64,000 nt of DNA from Hymenobacter oligotrophus. GTDB lineage: Bacteria; Bacteroidota; Bacteroidia; Cytophagales; Hymenobacteraceae. Location: NCBI RefSeq assembly GCF_003574965.1, contig NZ_CP032317.1, positions 3,100,001-3,164,000 on the forward strand, written 5' to 3'. The translations under genes and the position numbers were made by a program. Positions 40,207-48,489 of this stretch are shown here, piece after piece; within the stretch, counting starts at the first letter, position 1; each line of letters begins with the position of its first letter. The notes below the pieces were generated by a model. The model was not told where the DNA came from. It did not search any database and was given only the letters and a program-made list of their open reading frames with translations.

Positions 40207-41492
40207 TGGCGCTGGGCAATAATGGCCTCGGCAACTTCGCGGCCGGTGGCCATGGCGCCGTTCAGCGAAGGGTAGGAGGCCCAGTCGCCGCAACGGTACA
40301 GGCCTTCGGCCAGCTGCAGCGGTTGGCGCGCGGGTTGGCCGGCGCCGTACAGAGGCAAAGCGTGCTCGATGTGGTAGGTACCTAGGCGGCGCCATTTGCC
40401 GGCGGCAGGGCCAAACCACGCCATTAGCTCGTCGCGCAGGCGATGGGCTAGTTCATCGTCGGCGAGGCCGTGGTTGCCGTGCGTGCTTACCGACACCAAC
40501 GTTTGGCCTACGGGGGCATACTCCTGTGCCACATCGCTCAGGAAAGCCACGTTTTGGGCCAGCGCATTGGGCGCGGCGTTCAGTCGCAACAGCCCGTCGC
40601 CGCGGCCCGGCGAGCGGCCTTCGGCAGCAAAGTACGTGCAGGTAGTGCGGCGCGCCTCGGTGGGCTCGTGGGTGCGAAGGGCAGGCACCAAGTTGCGCAG
40701 CGCGGGGCCGTCGGTGGCTAGCACCACGGCGCTGCCTTCGTAGCTGCGGCCGTCGGTTAGCTGCACCTTCGCGCCGTCGAGGGCGGCAACGCGGGCGTGT
40801 AGCAGCACGCTGTCGGCGGGGAGGCGCGCCGCCAGCTGCCTAGGTATTTCCTGAATGCCGCGGGCGGGCAGGGCCGCGTCGCCCTCCACAAATTGCTTGA
40901 ATACAAATTCGAAAAAGTTGCTGGCCGTGGTCAGCTCCCGATCCAGGTACACGCCGCCAAAAAACGGCCGGAAAAACGTTTCGATAATCTGCTCGCTCCA
41001 GCCGTAGTTGCGCAAAAACGTGAGGGTATCGGTAGAGGGGCGAGCCAGCAGTTCCTCGTTGCTGCGGCGGCTTACGTGCTGGGCCAGGCTTACCAGGCGC
41101 AGCTTATCGGCCAGTGTGCCAATCGGGGCCGTTACGGCCGATAGCGCCCGCAGCGGCTGGCGTAGCGGGTTGCGCAAGGTGATTTCCTGCCCGTAAGGCA
41201 GCCGAATAACAGCGCCGGAGGTAAACGTCTTAAGTTGCAGCGCACCATAGTCCATCAGGCGCTGCACCTCGGGGTACTTCGTGAGCAGGATTTGAAACCC
41301 GTGGTCGAGCCGGAAACCGTCGGGCGTAACGTCGGTGCGCACGCGGCCGCCCACGGCATCGGCCGCTTCGAGCAACAACACGGGCTGGCCGGCGCGGTGC
41401 AGGTAGCAGGCGCAGGCCAAGCCGGCCATGCCACCACCAACAATAATTACAGGCTTTTGCGCAGCAGGCGAGGAGGGAGCTTCAGCGTTCAT
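40200..41492 (-). CDS. Flavin-containing amine oxidase-like FAD oxidoreductase
   Basis: 430 residues. FAD-binding GxGxxG (VIIVGGGMAGLACACYL, about 14-30), followed by the second dinucleotide motif LLLEAADAVGGRV, and a C-terminal FAD motif GLYRCGDWASYPSLNGAM. This is the amine-oxidase/protoporphyrinogen-oxidase/carotenoid-isomerase superfamily; there is no Cys for covalent FAD. Substrate unknown. The downstream end is a strong bidirectional hairpin. Confidence 0.85.
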   Translation of the reverse strand: MNAEAPSSPAAQKPVIIVGGGMAGLACACYLHRAGQPVLLLEAADAVGGRVRTDVTPDGFRLDHGFQILLTKYPEVQRLMDYGALQLKTFTSGAVIRLPYGQEITLRNPLRQPLRALSAVTAPIGTLADKLRLVSLAQHVSRRSNEELLARPSTDTLTFLRNYGWSEQIIETFFRPFFGGVYLDRELTTASNFFEFVFKQFVEGDAALPARGIQEIPRQLAARLPADSVLLHARVAALDGAKVQLTDGRSYEGSAVVLATDGPALRNLVPALRTHEPTEARRTTCTYFAAEGRSPGRGDGLLRLNAAPNALAQNVAFLSDVAQEYAPVGQTLVSVSTHGNHGLADDELAHRLRDELMAWFGPAAGKWRRLGTYHIEHALPLYGAGQPARQPLQLAEGLYRCGDWASYPSLNGAMATGREVAEAIIAQRQS

Positions 41493-41535
41493 ACCCTGCC
41501 CAAACTGCGAAACCGGCCCTAAGGTTGGGCGGGTG

Positions 41536-41583
41536 GTGGCTGCGTGTAGCGCGAACGTTGTAGTCCGCGCTACACGCAGCCAC
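41536..41583 (-). terminator. Terminator after the haem lipoprotein gene, 18-bp perfect arms
   Basis: Arms 41536-41553 and 41566-41583 pair exactly, loop 12 nt, directly after the stop of the minus-strand haem lipoprotein gene. Confidence 0.8.
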
Positions 41584-42225
41584 CTACCACAGCTTGCGGC
41601 GCTTGGGAATTTTGCGGGTTTTTTGGGTGTAGAACTCGGCCACGCCTTTGCGCGTCATCGGAATATCCCAACGACCAATTAACTGGCCGGCGGTGTAGCC
41701 CGTGAGTTGCTTGCTGGGATAAGTATCGGCCAAAAGCTGGGCGTCGGCGGTGGCTACGTCGGTGCCTACTTGGCCGTGGCAACGCAGGCACATGTCGTTG
41801 GGCATCAGCACCAAGGGGCTTTGCACCAGAAACTTATCCTGGCCGGGGCGCTGGGCGCGCAGCGAGTCGCCCTCGGTAATGGCGCGGGGCGGCAGCAACG
41901 CGCGGCGGGGCTGGGCTTGCAGCTCGCGGGCCAGCGCCAACACCGCGGGCAGGCGCTCGGGCTGGCAAAACGGGTGGGCCGCGGCCACGCCTCCGGCGTT
42001 GAGGCGTTCGGTTAGCTGGGCGCGCCAGCCGCGGTCGGCGGTGCGGGTAAGCGAGTCGGAGGCCCAGCGGGCAGCCTGCAGCAACTGCTCGGGCTTGATG
42101 CGCTTGGGCTGGAAGTTCTCGACTTCGCGAGCAATTTCCTTGGTGTTCTCTAGGTGCTCAACTTGGTCGGGGCGGCAGGCAGCCAGCAGGGGCAGTAAGG
42201 CCAGTAAGGATAGGCTTCGGCGCAT
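41584..42225 (-). CDS. c-type haem lipoprotein (Tll0287/DUF3365-like)
   Basis: 213 residues from the ATG at 42225, which gives a lipoprotein signal peptide (MRRSLSLLALLPLLAAC, lipid Cys17). A single c-type haem motif CLRCH lies near residue 145 in PNDMCLRCHGQVG. The arrangement (helical N-terminus with RWASDSLTR, then AQPRRALLPPRA and CxxCH) is like Tll0287/DUF3365 proteins, single-domain PAS-like haem sensors. It probably sits in the periplasm and senses or transfers electrons. It is divergent from prfA. Confidence 0.82.
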   Translation of the reverse strand: MRRSLSLLALLPLLAACRPDQVEHLENTKEIAREVENFQPKRIKPEQLLQAARWASDSLTRTADRGWRAQLTERLNAGGVAAAHPFCQPERLPAVLALARELQAQPRRALLPPRAITEGDSLRAQRPGQDKFLVQSPLVLMPNDMCLRCHGQVGTDVATADAQLLADTYPSKQLTGYTAGQLIGRWDIPMTRKGVAEFYTQKTRKIPKRRKLW

Positions 42226-42276
42226 ATAGCAAAACGACAACACTGCCGGAACCACTCCCGGGCCCGACGGGTTTTG

Positions 42277-42284
42277 TACCTTTG
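42277..42284 (+). promoter_or_regulatory. Promoter -7 box TACCTTTG for prfA
   Basis: Exact TAnnTTTG 35 bp upstream of the prfA ATG. Confidence 0.6.
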
Positions 42285-42319
42285 CAAAAGTACCGCCCAA
42301 TTTCGGACCCCAACGACCG

Positions 42320-43393
42320 ATGCTCGACAAATTAGAGGCTATCAGCCAGCGCTTCAACGACGTGAGCCAGCAGCTGCTGGACCCCGAGGTCATGAGCGAC
42401 ATGAAGCGCTATAAAGCCCTCAACAAAGAATACAAAGACCTCAACAAGATTGTAACGGAGTACAAAGCCTACCAGAACGTACTCTCGAACATCGAAGGCG
42501 CCCGCGAAGTCATTGCCACGGAGAAGGATCAGGACTTTCGTCAGATGGCCAAAGACGAGCTGGACATGCTGCTTCCCGAGCAGGAACGCCTGGAAGCCGT
42601 CATCAAAGACCTGCTGATTCCGAAGGACCCGAACGATTCCAAGGACATCATCATGGAAATCCGGGCCGGGGCCGGCGGCGACGAAGCCGCGCTGTTTGCC
42701 GGCGACCTGCAGCGCATGTACATGCGCTTTGCCGAAAAGCAGGGCTGGAAGATGGAACTCATCGACGCCATGGAAGGCACGGCGGGCGGCTACAAAGAAA
42801 TTATTGTGGCGGTGCGCGGCGAAGACGTGTACGGCAAGTTGAAGTTCGAATCGGGCGTGCACCGCGTGCAGCGCGTGCCGGCCACCGAAACCCAGGGCCG
42901 CATCCACACCTCGGTGGCTTCCATCGTGGTGCTGCCCGAAGCCGAGGAATTCGACATCGAGCTGAACATGAACGACATCCGCAAGGACTTGTTCTGCGCC
43001 TCGGGCCCCGGCGGGCAGTCGGTAAACACTACCTACTCGGCCGTACGCCTGACGCACTTGCCCACCGGCCTGGTGGCCCAGTGCCAGGACCAGAAGTCGC
43101 AGATGAAAAACTTCGACAAGGCCCTGCAGGTACTTCGCTCGCGCGTGTACGAAATGGAGCTGGCCAAGAAGAACGAAGCCGAAGGGGCGCAGCGCAAGAG
43201 CATGATCGGCGGCGGCGACCGTTCCGATAAAATTCGCACCTACAATTACCCGCAGGGCCGCGTTACCGACCACCGCATTGGCTACACGGTGTACAACCTG
43301 GTGTCGGTGATGGATGGCAACATCGACGACTTTGTGGAGCAGCTGCGCATCGCCGAAAGCGCCGAGCGCCTGCAAGAGGGCACGGTAGCTTAA
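42320..43393 (+). CDS. prfA: Peptide chain release factor 1
   Basis: 357 residues, full length. Release-factor landmarks: an N-terminal coiled coil, the PxT stop-codon-recognition motif PATETQGR, and the GGQ motif in ASGPGGQSVNT that enters the peptidyl-transferase centre. PAT, not SPF, identifies RF1, which reads UAA and UAG. Cytoplasmic. The 3' gap ends in a rho-independent terminator. Confidence 0.96.
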   Translation: MLDKLEAISQRFNDVSQQLLDPEVMSDMKRYKALNKEYKDLNKIVTEYKAYQNVLSNIEGAREVIATEKDQDFRQMAKDELDMLLPEQERLEAVIKDLLIPKDPNDSKDIIMEIRAGAGGDEAALFAGDLQRMYMRFAEKQGWKMELIDAMEGTAGGYKEIIVAVRGEDVYGKLKFESGVHRVQRVPATETQGRIHTSVASIVVLPEAEEFDIELNMNDIRKDLFCASGPGGQSVNTTYSAVRLTHLPTGLVAQCQDQKSQMKNFDKALQVLRSRVYEMELAKKNEAEGAQRKSMIGGGDRSDKIRTYNYPQGRVTDHRIGYTVYNLVSVMDGNIDDFVEQLRIAESAERLQEGTVA

Positions 43394-43396
43394 TTG

Positions 43397-43490
43397 ATCT
43401 GTTAGCTATTGGCTTTTGGCTGTCCGCTTCTGATGAGGGCTTACCCACAGCCGTTGGCCTAACAGCTAACAACTGGCAACTAATAGCTTA
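43397..43490. repeat. Word-built inverted repeat (TTAGCTATTGGC type)
   Basis: CTGTTAGCTATTGGC and TTTTGGCTGT words left, ACAGCCGTTGGCC, AACAGCTAACAACTGG and CAACTAATAGC right, forming imperfect arms between prfA and the next gene. The words resemble those at 4909-5056 and 12988-13010. Confidence 0.6.
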
Positions 43491-43525
43491 AAACGGACCT
43501 TGCTGCGGTGGGGTCCGTTTTTTCT
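43491..43525 (+). terminator. Rho-independent terminator after prfA
   Basis: Stem AAACGGACC (43491-43499) / GGTCCGTTT (43512-43520) with T-run following. Confidence 0.85.
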
Positions 43526-43612
43526 TGCCCAAGCTTAGTTTCTTTGCGTTTCACCACCTAGGGTTTGCGGCCGGCGGCCGGCAACTCGCAACCAACCTGA
43601 TTGCCCCTGCCC

Positions 43613-44209
43613 ATGGATTGTTCGCGCTGCATCACGCTCGAGAATAGCCGCGTACGGCTGCGCCCGCTCGAGGCATCGGACTTTGATGCCCTGAAGCAGA
43701 TTGCTTTCGACGCCGATATTTGGCGCTACTTAACCACGCCCGCTCCGCGCGACAACATGGCTCTGGCGGCCTACCTGGCGCAAACCCTCAAGGACCGCCA
43801 ACAGGGCAAGCGCTACCCCTTTGCCATCATCGACCTGGCAACCGGGCGCTTGGCGGGCAGCACCAGCTACGGCAGCTTTGCCATGCCCGATGGCCGCCTG
43901 GAAATTGGCTGGACGTGGCTGGGCAAAGAGTTTCAGCGAACAGGCGTAAACCGCGCCGCCAAGCATCTGCTGCTGAAGTATGCCTTTGGCGAGCTGGGTT
44001 GCGAACGAGTGGAGTTGAAAACCGACCTGCGCAACCACCAGTCGCAGGAAGCCATGCGGCGCATGGGCGCGGTGCAGGAGGGCATCCTGCGTAGCCACAT
44101 GGCCCTGCCCGATGGTTCGCGCCGCGACTCGGTGTATTTCAGCATTCTGCGCTCGGAGTGGGACAAGCTGCGTCAGTCGGTATTTCGCGAGTACGACGGC
44201 CGTGGCTAA
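43613..44209 (+). CDS. GNAT acetyltransferase, RimJ/RimL type
   Basis: 198 residues from the ATG at 43613. RimJ/RimL-like pattern: LENSRVRLRPLEASDFDALKQIA, YPFAIIDLATGRLAGSTSY, an acetyl-CoA loop EIGWTWLGKEFQRTGVNRAAK, and ELGCERVELKTDLRN ending with AMRRMGAVQEGILR. It acetylates protein N-termini or small molecules; substrate unknown. Its stop overlaps the GTG start of dgkA by 8 bp, so the pair is coupled. Confidence 0.9.
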   Translation: MDCSRCITLENSRVRLRPLEASDFDALKQIAFDADIWRYLTTPAPRDNMALAAYLAQTLKDRQQGKRYPFAIIDLATGRLAGSTSYGSFAMPDGRLEIGWTWLGKEFQRTGVNRAAKHLLLKYAFGELGCERVELKTDLRNHQSQEAMRRMGAVQEGILRSHMALPDGSRRDSVYFSILRSEWDKLRQSVFREYDGRG

Positions 44210-44603
44210 GCCCCCGAGCCGGCACCGCGCGCGTTGGCGCCACGAGGTAGCCTCGTTTGGCTACGCCCTGCAGGGCATTGGCGAAGCCCTCAAATCGGAA
44301 CCGCACCTACGCTTTCATGCCCTGGCCACCGCGGCGGCCGTAGCCCTAGGTGCGTGGCTGCAATTGCCCAGGTACGATTGGGCTTTGGTGGCGCTGGCCA
44401 TTGGCGCCGTCTGGACGGCCGAGCTGATGAACACGGCCGTGGAAAGCATTGTCGATTTGGTGTCGCCCGACTTTCATGCGCTGGCCGGCCGCGCCAAAGA
44501 CGTAGCCGCTGGCGCCGTGCTGCTGGCCTCGTTGGCCGCCGTGGTGGTGGGCTTGCTGGTGTTTGGCCCGCCGCTGTGGGCCAAGCTGCTGCCGCTGCTG
44601 TAG
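44202..44603 (+). CDS. dgkA: Diacylglycerol/undecaprenol kinase, DgkA type
   Basis: About 133 residues from a GTG at 44202 that overlaps the preceding stop. The DgkA core is present: SEPHLRFHA at TM1, then ELMNTAVESIVDLVSPDFHA with the catalytic Glu and Asn, and LAGRAKDVAAGAVLLASLAA. Three TM helices. It phosphorylates diacylglycerol or undecaprenol in the inner membrane, recycling lipid carriers. Confidence 0.9.
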   Translation: MAKPPSRHRARWRHEVASFGYALQGIGEALKSEPHLRFHALATAAAVALGAWLQLPRYDWALVALAIGAVWTAELMNTAVESIVDLVSPDFHALAGRAKDVAAGAVLLASLAAVVVGLLVFGPPLWAKLLPLL

Positions 44604-45161
44604 CTATTCGGCCGCAGCACCTAGGATAAACTGCGGCGGTACGCTATCCGTCAGCCACACGCCGTTTTCTGATCGGTAAAATGGATGCCCTAGGTCGTGC
44701 ATCTGGCCGGCGGCAACAGTTAGCACCACGGGGCGGCCGTAGCGCTGGCCCACACTGCGGGCCGTGGCCACATCAGCCGAAAGGTGCACGTGGTGGCGCT
44801 TTTGCTTGAGCAAGCCATGTTGCCGAATGCTGGCCAGATTACGCTCGGCGGTGCCGTGGTACAGGAAATCGGGCGGTGCTTTCGGCTGATAGCCTAGGTC
44901 GATGGAAACCGAGTGGCCTTGGTTGGCCCGAATGCGCTGCCCATCGGGGCTGAAGGCAAAGCGTTGCTTATCGTTGTGGGCCACCACGGCCTCCAGGGCG
45001 GCGCGGCTAATGCCGCGGCCGTGCTGCTGCAGGCGCTCCAGCAACTCCGTTACATTGGCCCAGCCGGCGTCATCGAGCCGAAGGCCGATAAGCTGCGGCT
45101 GGTGGCGCAGCACCAACGACAGGAACTTGCTCAGGCGGCGGTCGGAATCGGGAGTAGCCAT
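44604..45161 (-). CDS. kptA: RNA 2'-phosphotransferase (Tpt1/KptA)
   Basis: 185 residues. Tpt1/KptA landmarks: [12 protein letters not shown] with catalytic Arg19-His20, RIRANQGHS (Arg76/78), YHGT, the NAD-binding [12 protein letters not shown] and a later Arg ([13 protein letters not shown]). The enzyme removes an internal RNA 2'-phosphate with NAD+ via a 2'-phospho-ADP-ribosyl intermediate. In eukaryotes it ends tRNA splicing; in bacteria the substrate is unclear. It converges on dgkA with no gap. Confidence 0.94.
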   Translation of the reverse strand: MATPDSDRRLSKFLSLVLRHQPQLIGLRLDDAGWANVTELLERLQQHGRGISRAALEAVVAHNDKQRFAFSPDGQRIRANQGHSVSIDLGYQPKAPPDFLYHGTAERNLASIRQHGLLKQKRHHVHLSADVATARSVGQRYGRPVVLTVAAGQMHDLGHPFYRSENGVWLTDSVPPQFILGAAAE

Positions 45162-45223
45162 GGCAACGCTGATTGCGTAAGGGAAAAGTAAGTAAGCCCG
45201 TCTGGCAACGCCGGGGCAAGTTG

Positions 45224-45231
45224 TAGATTTG
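45224..45231 (+). promoter_or_regulatory. Promoter -7 box TAGATTTG
   Basis: Exact TAnnTTTG 22 bp upstream of the lipoprotein gene at 45254. Confidence 0.5.
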
Positions 45232-45253
45232 CCGCCTTCTCTCGAAAAAGCCT

Positions 45254-45721
45254 ATGCGCTGTATTGCTGCTTTTGCCCTGGGTGCCCTGCTGCTGAGCGG
45301 CTCGTGCGCCCGCCGCGTCGACCTGACCACGCCCACCGATACCTCGGAACCTAGGGCCACGGGCAACGCCTCCACACCTGCGCCTACCACCACGCCAACC
45401 ACCATACCCGTGCCCGACGGTGGTCAGGTACCTTTCGACAAGCGCAACCGCCCCACGTGGCTGGACGACAAGATCAATAAATATCTGGCAGCCAAGCCCG
45501 AGAACCCGCCCATCCGCATCATGAGCTACCAGTATAAGGGCCAAACGGTGTACTACGAATCGGCTCCTTGCTGCGACCAGTTCACCACGCTCTACGACGC
45601 CAAAGGCAACGTTTTGTGCAGCCCCGATGGCGGCATCACGGGTCGCGGCGACGGCCGCTGCGCCGATTTTGAAAAGCTCCGCACCAACGAACAACTGGTG
45701 TGGCAGGATCCGCGCAAATAA
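45254..45721 (+). CDS. Small lipoprotein (possibly DUF6970)
   Basis: 155 residues. Lipoprotein signal MRCIAAFALGALLLSGSC (lipid Cys18), a Thr/Pro linker to about 60, and a conserved C-terminal domain YQYKGQTVYYESAPCCDQF...YDAKGNVLCSPDGGITGRGDGRC. The domain resembles DUF6970, which I recall with the same CCDQF and PDGGITGxGDG segments. Four Cys suggest disulfides in the periplasm or outer membrane. Function unknown. Confidence 0.78.
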   Translation: MRCIAAFALGALLLSGSCARRVDLTTPTDTSEPRATGNASTPAPTTTPTTIPVPDGGQVPFDKRNRPTWLDDKINKYLAAKPENPPIRIMSYQYKGQTVYYESAPCCDQFTTLYDAKGNVLCSPDGGITGRGDGRCADFEKLRTNEQLVWQDPRK

Positions 45722-45793
45722 CCTTTTGCTCTTTACCTCGGGTAAGATGACCTACTCACACCTAGGTCCGTCTTCCGCATACACTACTCAACA

Positions 45794-46273
45794 ATGATTA
45801 ACACGATCGAAAAGCTCGGTGCCTACAACGTGTGGGCCAATGGCAAACTGCTCAGCCACCTCGATGGCATTGTAGCCACCGGCCAACAGCTGCCCGAGCG
45901 CGCCCTTCGCCTTTTTAGCCACGTACTGAATGCCCAAGCTATTTGGCTGGCTCGCCTTACGGGCACCCAAAGCCCTGTGAAGGTGTGGCAGGAGCACGAT
46001 TTGCAAGGCCTGCACAAGCTGCACCAGCAAACTTCGCCTTCGCTGCACCAGTACATGCAGGATGCCGACGACGCCGAGATGACGCGCATGATCAGCTACG
46101 CCAACTCGCTGGGCAACGCCTACGACAGCCAAGTGTCCGATATCCTGACGCACGTGTGCGTGCACGCCAACTACCACCGTGCACAAGTAGCTGCCGATTT
46201 GCGCCAGAACGGGTTGGAGCCCATCAACACCGACTTTATTACTTATTGCCGCGAGCTGGCTGGCCAGGCTTAG
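45794..46273 (+). CDS. DinB-family protein
   Basis: 159 residues, four-helix bundle. The DinB metal triad is a His in FSHVLNAQAIW and a pair in HVCVHANYHRAQV, typical of the HxxxHRxQ signature. Family members include damage-inducible proteins and thiol S-transferases that use bacillithiol or mycothiol; substrate unknown. Cytoplasmic. It is followed by a strong terminator. Confidence 0.88.
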   Translation: MINTIEKLGAYNVWANGKLLSHLDGIVATGQQLPERALRLFSHVLNAQAIWLARLTGTQSPVKVWQEHDLQGLHKLHQQTSPSLHQYMQDADDAEMTRMISYANSLGNAYDSQVSDILTHVCVHANYHRAQVAADLRQNGLEPINTDFITYCRELAGQA

Positions 46274-46307
46274 GCCGCGCAACCTAGGGGGCCGCTCCCT
46301 GCGTTTC

Positions 46308-46336
46308 AAAACCCTTCCGACCCGGAAGGGTTTTTT
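46308..46336 (+). terminator. Rho-independent terminator after DinB gene
   Basis: AAAACCCTTCCG (46308-46319), 3-nt loop, CGGAAGGGTTTT (46323-46334) then TT. Confidence 0.9.
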
Positions 46337-46368
46337 ATTGCTCCTTTACCTTATCAGCCACAGAAACC

Positions 46369-46995
46369 ATGTCGGATAATACCACTGCCTCGGCGGCCGT
46401 GCTGGCGCCCGAGCGCCTGGCCCAGGCCTATACTTACGAATCGTACCGCCAACTCATCGACGATTTGCTGGCCCAAGGCCTCACCACGGGCCCCAACCAA
46501 TCGGCCGATTTGCTGAAGTACGCCCGCCTGAACGAACAGCGCATGTCGCGCATAGACAAAACGGTGGTGCTGGTGCCCGAGCTGCAAGCCGAGCTCGACC
46601 GCCTGCAGGGCCGCTACGTGTGGCTGGTGCTGACCGAAGGCTGGTGCGGCGATGCGGCCCAGATTGTGCCCGTGTTCGAAGCCGTGGTGCGCGCTAGCCA
46701 CGACAAACTAAAATCGGCCTACTTGATGCGCGACGACAACCTGGACTTGATGGACCGCTACCTCACCAACGGCGGCCGCTCCATCCCGAAGCTCGTGGTG
46801 CTGCAAGCCGACACTCTGGCCGAGGTAGCCACTTGGGGCCCGCGCCCAGCTCCGGCCCAGGAGATGTTCGTGCGCTTGAAGGAACAGCAGCTGCCCTTCG
46901 AAGAATTTGCTACCCAGCTGCACAGCTGGTACGCCAAAGACCGCACCCAGAGCACCCAGCGAGAGTTGTTGGCACTGCTGCAACAATTAGCTTAG
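46369..46995 (+). CDS. Thioredoxin-fold protein with a single active-site Cys (Thioredoxin_9-like)
   Basis: 208 residues, no signal peptide. The thioredoxin-like core has LVLTEGWCGDAAQIVPVF where WCGDA replaces WCxxC, so the resolving Cys is missing. A cis-Pro segment RSIPKLVVL is present. The family (PF14595-like) is widespread in Bacteroidota with this change, and its function is not established. It might act as a monothiol enzyme or a binding protein. Confidence 0.85.
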   Translation: MSDNTTASAAVLAPERLAQAYTYESYRQLIDDLLAQGLTTGPNQSADLLKYARLNEQRMSRIDKTVVLVPELQAELDRLQGRYVWLVLTEGWCGDAAQIVPVFEAVVRASHDKLKSAYLMRDDNLDLMDRYLTNGGRSIPKLVVLQADTLAEVATWGPRPAPAQEMFVRLKEQQLPFEEFATQLHSWYAKDRTQSTQRELLALLQQLA

Positions 46996-47071
46996 CTGCC
47001 CCAGGGAGCCCGGTTCCGCGCCACCTAGGTGGCCCGAGGCCTCTCTATTTCCTCCGATTTACGCTTTGTTC

Positions 47072-47662
47072 ATGTCCGTAAAACACGCCCAAACCAAGTA
47101 CCCGGTAGCCGATTTCATTAAGCACCGCTGGAGCGCCCGCTCATTCAGCAACCAGCCCATCGACGACGAAACCTTGCGGACGCTGTTTGAGGCTGCGGCT
47201 TGGGCCCCCAGCGCCATGAACGAGCAACCCTGGCGCTTTGTGTACGCCCACCGCGAGCAAACCGAGGCTTTCGGGCAGCTGTGGAGTTGCTTGTTGCCTG
47301 GCAATCAGCCTTGGGCTAAGAATGCGGCCGTGCTGGTGCTGGTGCTGGCGCACAAAGCCTTTGCCCAAAACGGCCAGCTCAACCGCCATCACCTGCACGA
47401 TACGGGCATGGCCACCACCAATCTGTTGCTGCAAGCCGGCGAGCTGGGCATTCATGGGCACCCCATGGGCGGCTTCGACGTGGCCAAAACGCGCGAGGCC
47501 TACCACCTGCCCGACGAGTTGGAGCCCGTTACCGTACTGGCCCTAGGGTACGTGGGCCCAGCCGAGCAGCTGGAGGAGCCATTTCGCTCGCGCGAGTTGG
47601 CCGCCCGCAGCCGCAAACCCCTCGAGGAGTTCGTGTTCGAAAACAATCTGCCCAAGCAGTAG
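47072..47662 (+). CDS. Nitroreductase-family NAD(P)H oxidoreductase
   Basis: 196 residues from the ATG at 47072. FMN-binding landmarks: RWSARSFSNQPID (Arg-Ser phosphate contact), AAAWAPSAMNEQPWRFVY, and the C-terminal LGYVGP. The family reduces nitroaromatics, quinones or enones with NAD(P)H as an FMN homodimer. Upstream gene is a thioredoxin-fold protein, downstream a pirin, all co-directional. Confidence 0.9.
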   Translation: MSVKHAQTKYPVADFIKHRWSARSFSNQPIDDETLRTLFEAAAWAPSAMNEQPWRFVYAHREQTEAFGQLWSCLLPGNQPWAKNAAVLVLVLAHKAFAQNGQLNRHHLHDTGMATTNLLLQAGELGIHGHPMGGFDVAKTREAYHLPDELEPVTVLALGYVGPAEQLEEPFRSRELAARSRKPLEEFVFENNLPKQ

Positions 47663-47703
47663 CTTCTGCTGCTACCTGCCACACCTCATCCTGTTCAGCT
47701 GCA

Positions 47704-48414
47704 ATGAAAACCCAACGCTTTGCCGCCGCCGAGCGCGGCCTGAAAGACATTGGTTGGCTGCAAAGCAACTTCACCTTCAGCTTTAGCTCCTACGCCAACC
47801 CTGCGCGGTCCGGCTTTGGGCTGCTGCGCGTGTTCAACGACGACTTTGTGAAGCCCGGCAACGGCTTTGGCATCCATCCGCACCAGAACATGGAAATCAT
47901 TTCCGTGATGCTGGCCGGCCGCATGAACCACCTCGACACCCTAGGGTACAAAGAAGTGGTGGAGCAGGATTGGGTGCAGATTATGAGTGCCGGCGCCGGC
48001 TTGCGCCACGAGGAGCATAACGTGGGCGACGACGAGGTAAACTTCCTACAGATCTGGATCGAGCCCAAGCTGCAGAACATCAACCCGCGTTATCAGCGGC
48101 GGCAGTTTCCGCGCGAGCAGCGCCGCAACAAGCTCACTACCGTGGTTTCGAACGAGGAGGGCCAAACGCATTGCTGGATCAACCAGAACGCCAAGTTGAG
48201 CCTGGGCTACTTTGATGCCGGCCAAACGCTGACGTACTCGCTCAACCCCGTGAATAAGTGCTTGTTCTTGTTCGTGATGGAGGGCGAGCTGCGCGTAGCC
48301 GGCGAGCCGCTGCTCAAGCGCGAAGCCCTAGGTATTTGGGAAACCGACAGCCTCAGCATCGAATGCACTGCCGAAAGCCAGTTCTTGCTGATTGAGGTGC
48401 CCGTAAACCACTAA
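47704..48414 (+). CDS. Pirin-family protein (YhhW-like)
   Basis: 236 residues with two cupin domains. The metal site is the classic HPHQNMEI (His-His) followed by GLRHEEHN. FSFSSYANPARSGFGLLRVFNDD matches the pirin start. YhhW-type pirins have quercetinase activity in E. coli; physiological role unclear. Cytoplasmic. It is followed by a perfect palindromic terminator. Confidence 0.92.
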   Translation: MKTQRFAAAERGLKDIGWLQSNFTFSFSSYANPARSGFGLLRVFNDDFVKPGNGFGIHPHQNMEIISVMLAGRMNHLDTLGYKEVVEQDWVQIMSAGAGLRHEEHNVGDDEVNFLQIWIEPKLQNINPRYQRRQFPREQRRNKLTTVVSNEEGQTHCWINQNAKLSLGYFDAGQTLTYSLNPVNKCLFLFVMEGELRVAGEPLLKREALGIWETDSLSIECTAESQFLLIEVPVNH

Positions 48415-48432
48415 GCTTTGTTTCAGAAACAA

Positions 48433-48470
48433 CAAAAAGCCCGCACGGCAGCTGCCGTGCGGGCTTTTTG
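48433..48470. terminator. Perfect 38-bp palindromic bidirectional terminator
   Basis: A spacerless palindrome CAAAAAGCCCGC...GCGGGCTTTTTG with centre CAGCTG, between the convergent pirin and DUF4382 genes. Confidence 0.88.
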
Positions 48471-48489
48471 CATTGGTGCCTAGCCGAAA

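Noticed and set aside
42332-43375. 347-codon frame opposite prfA
   Set aside because: prfA has GGQ and PAT motifs; the antisense frame is a by-product.
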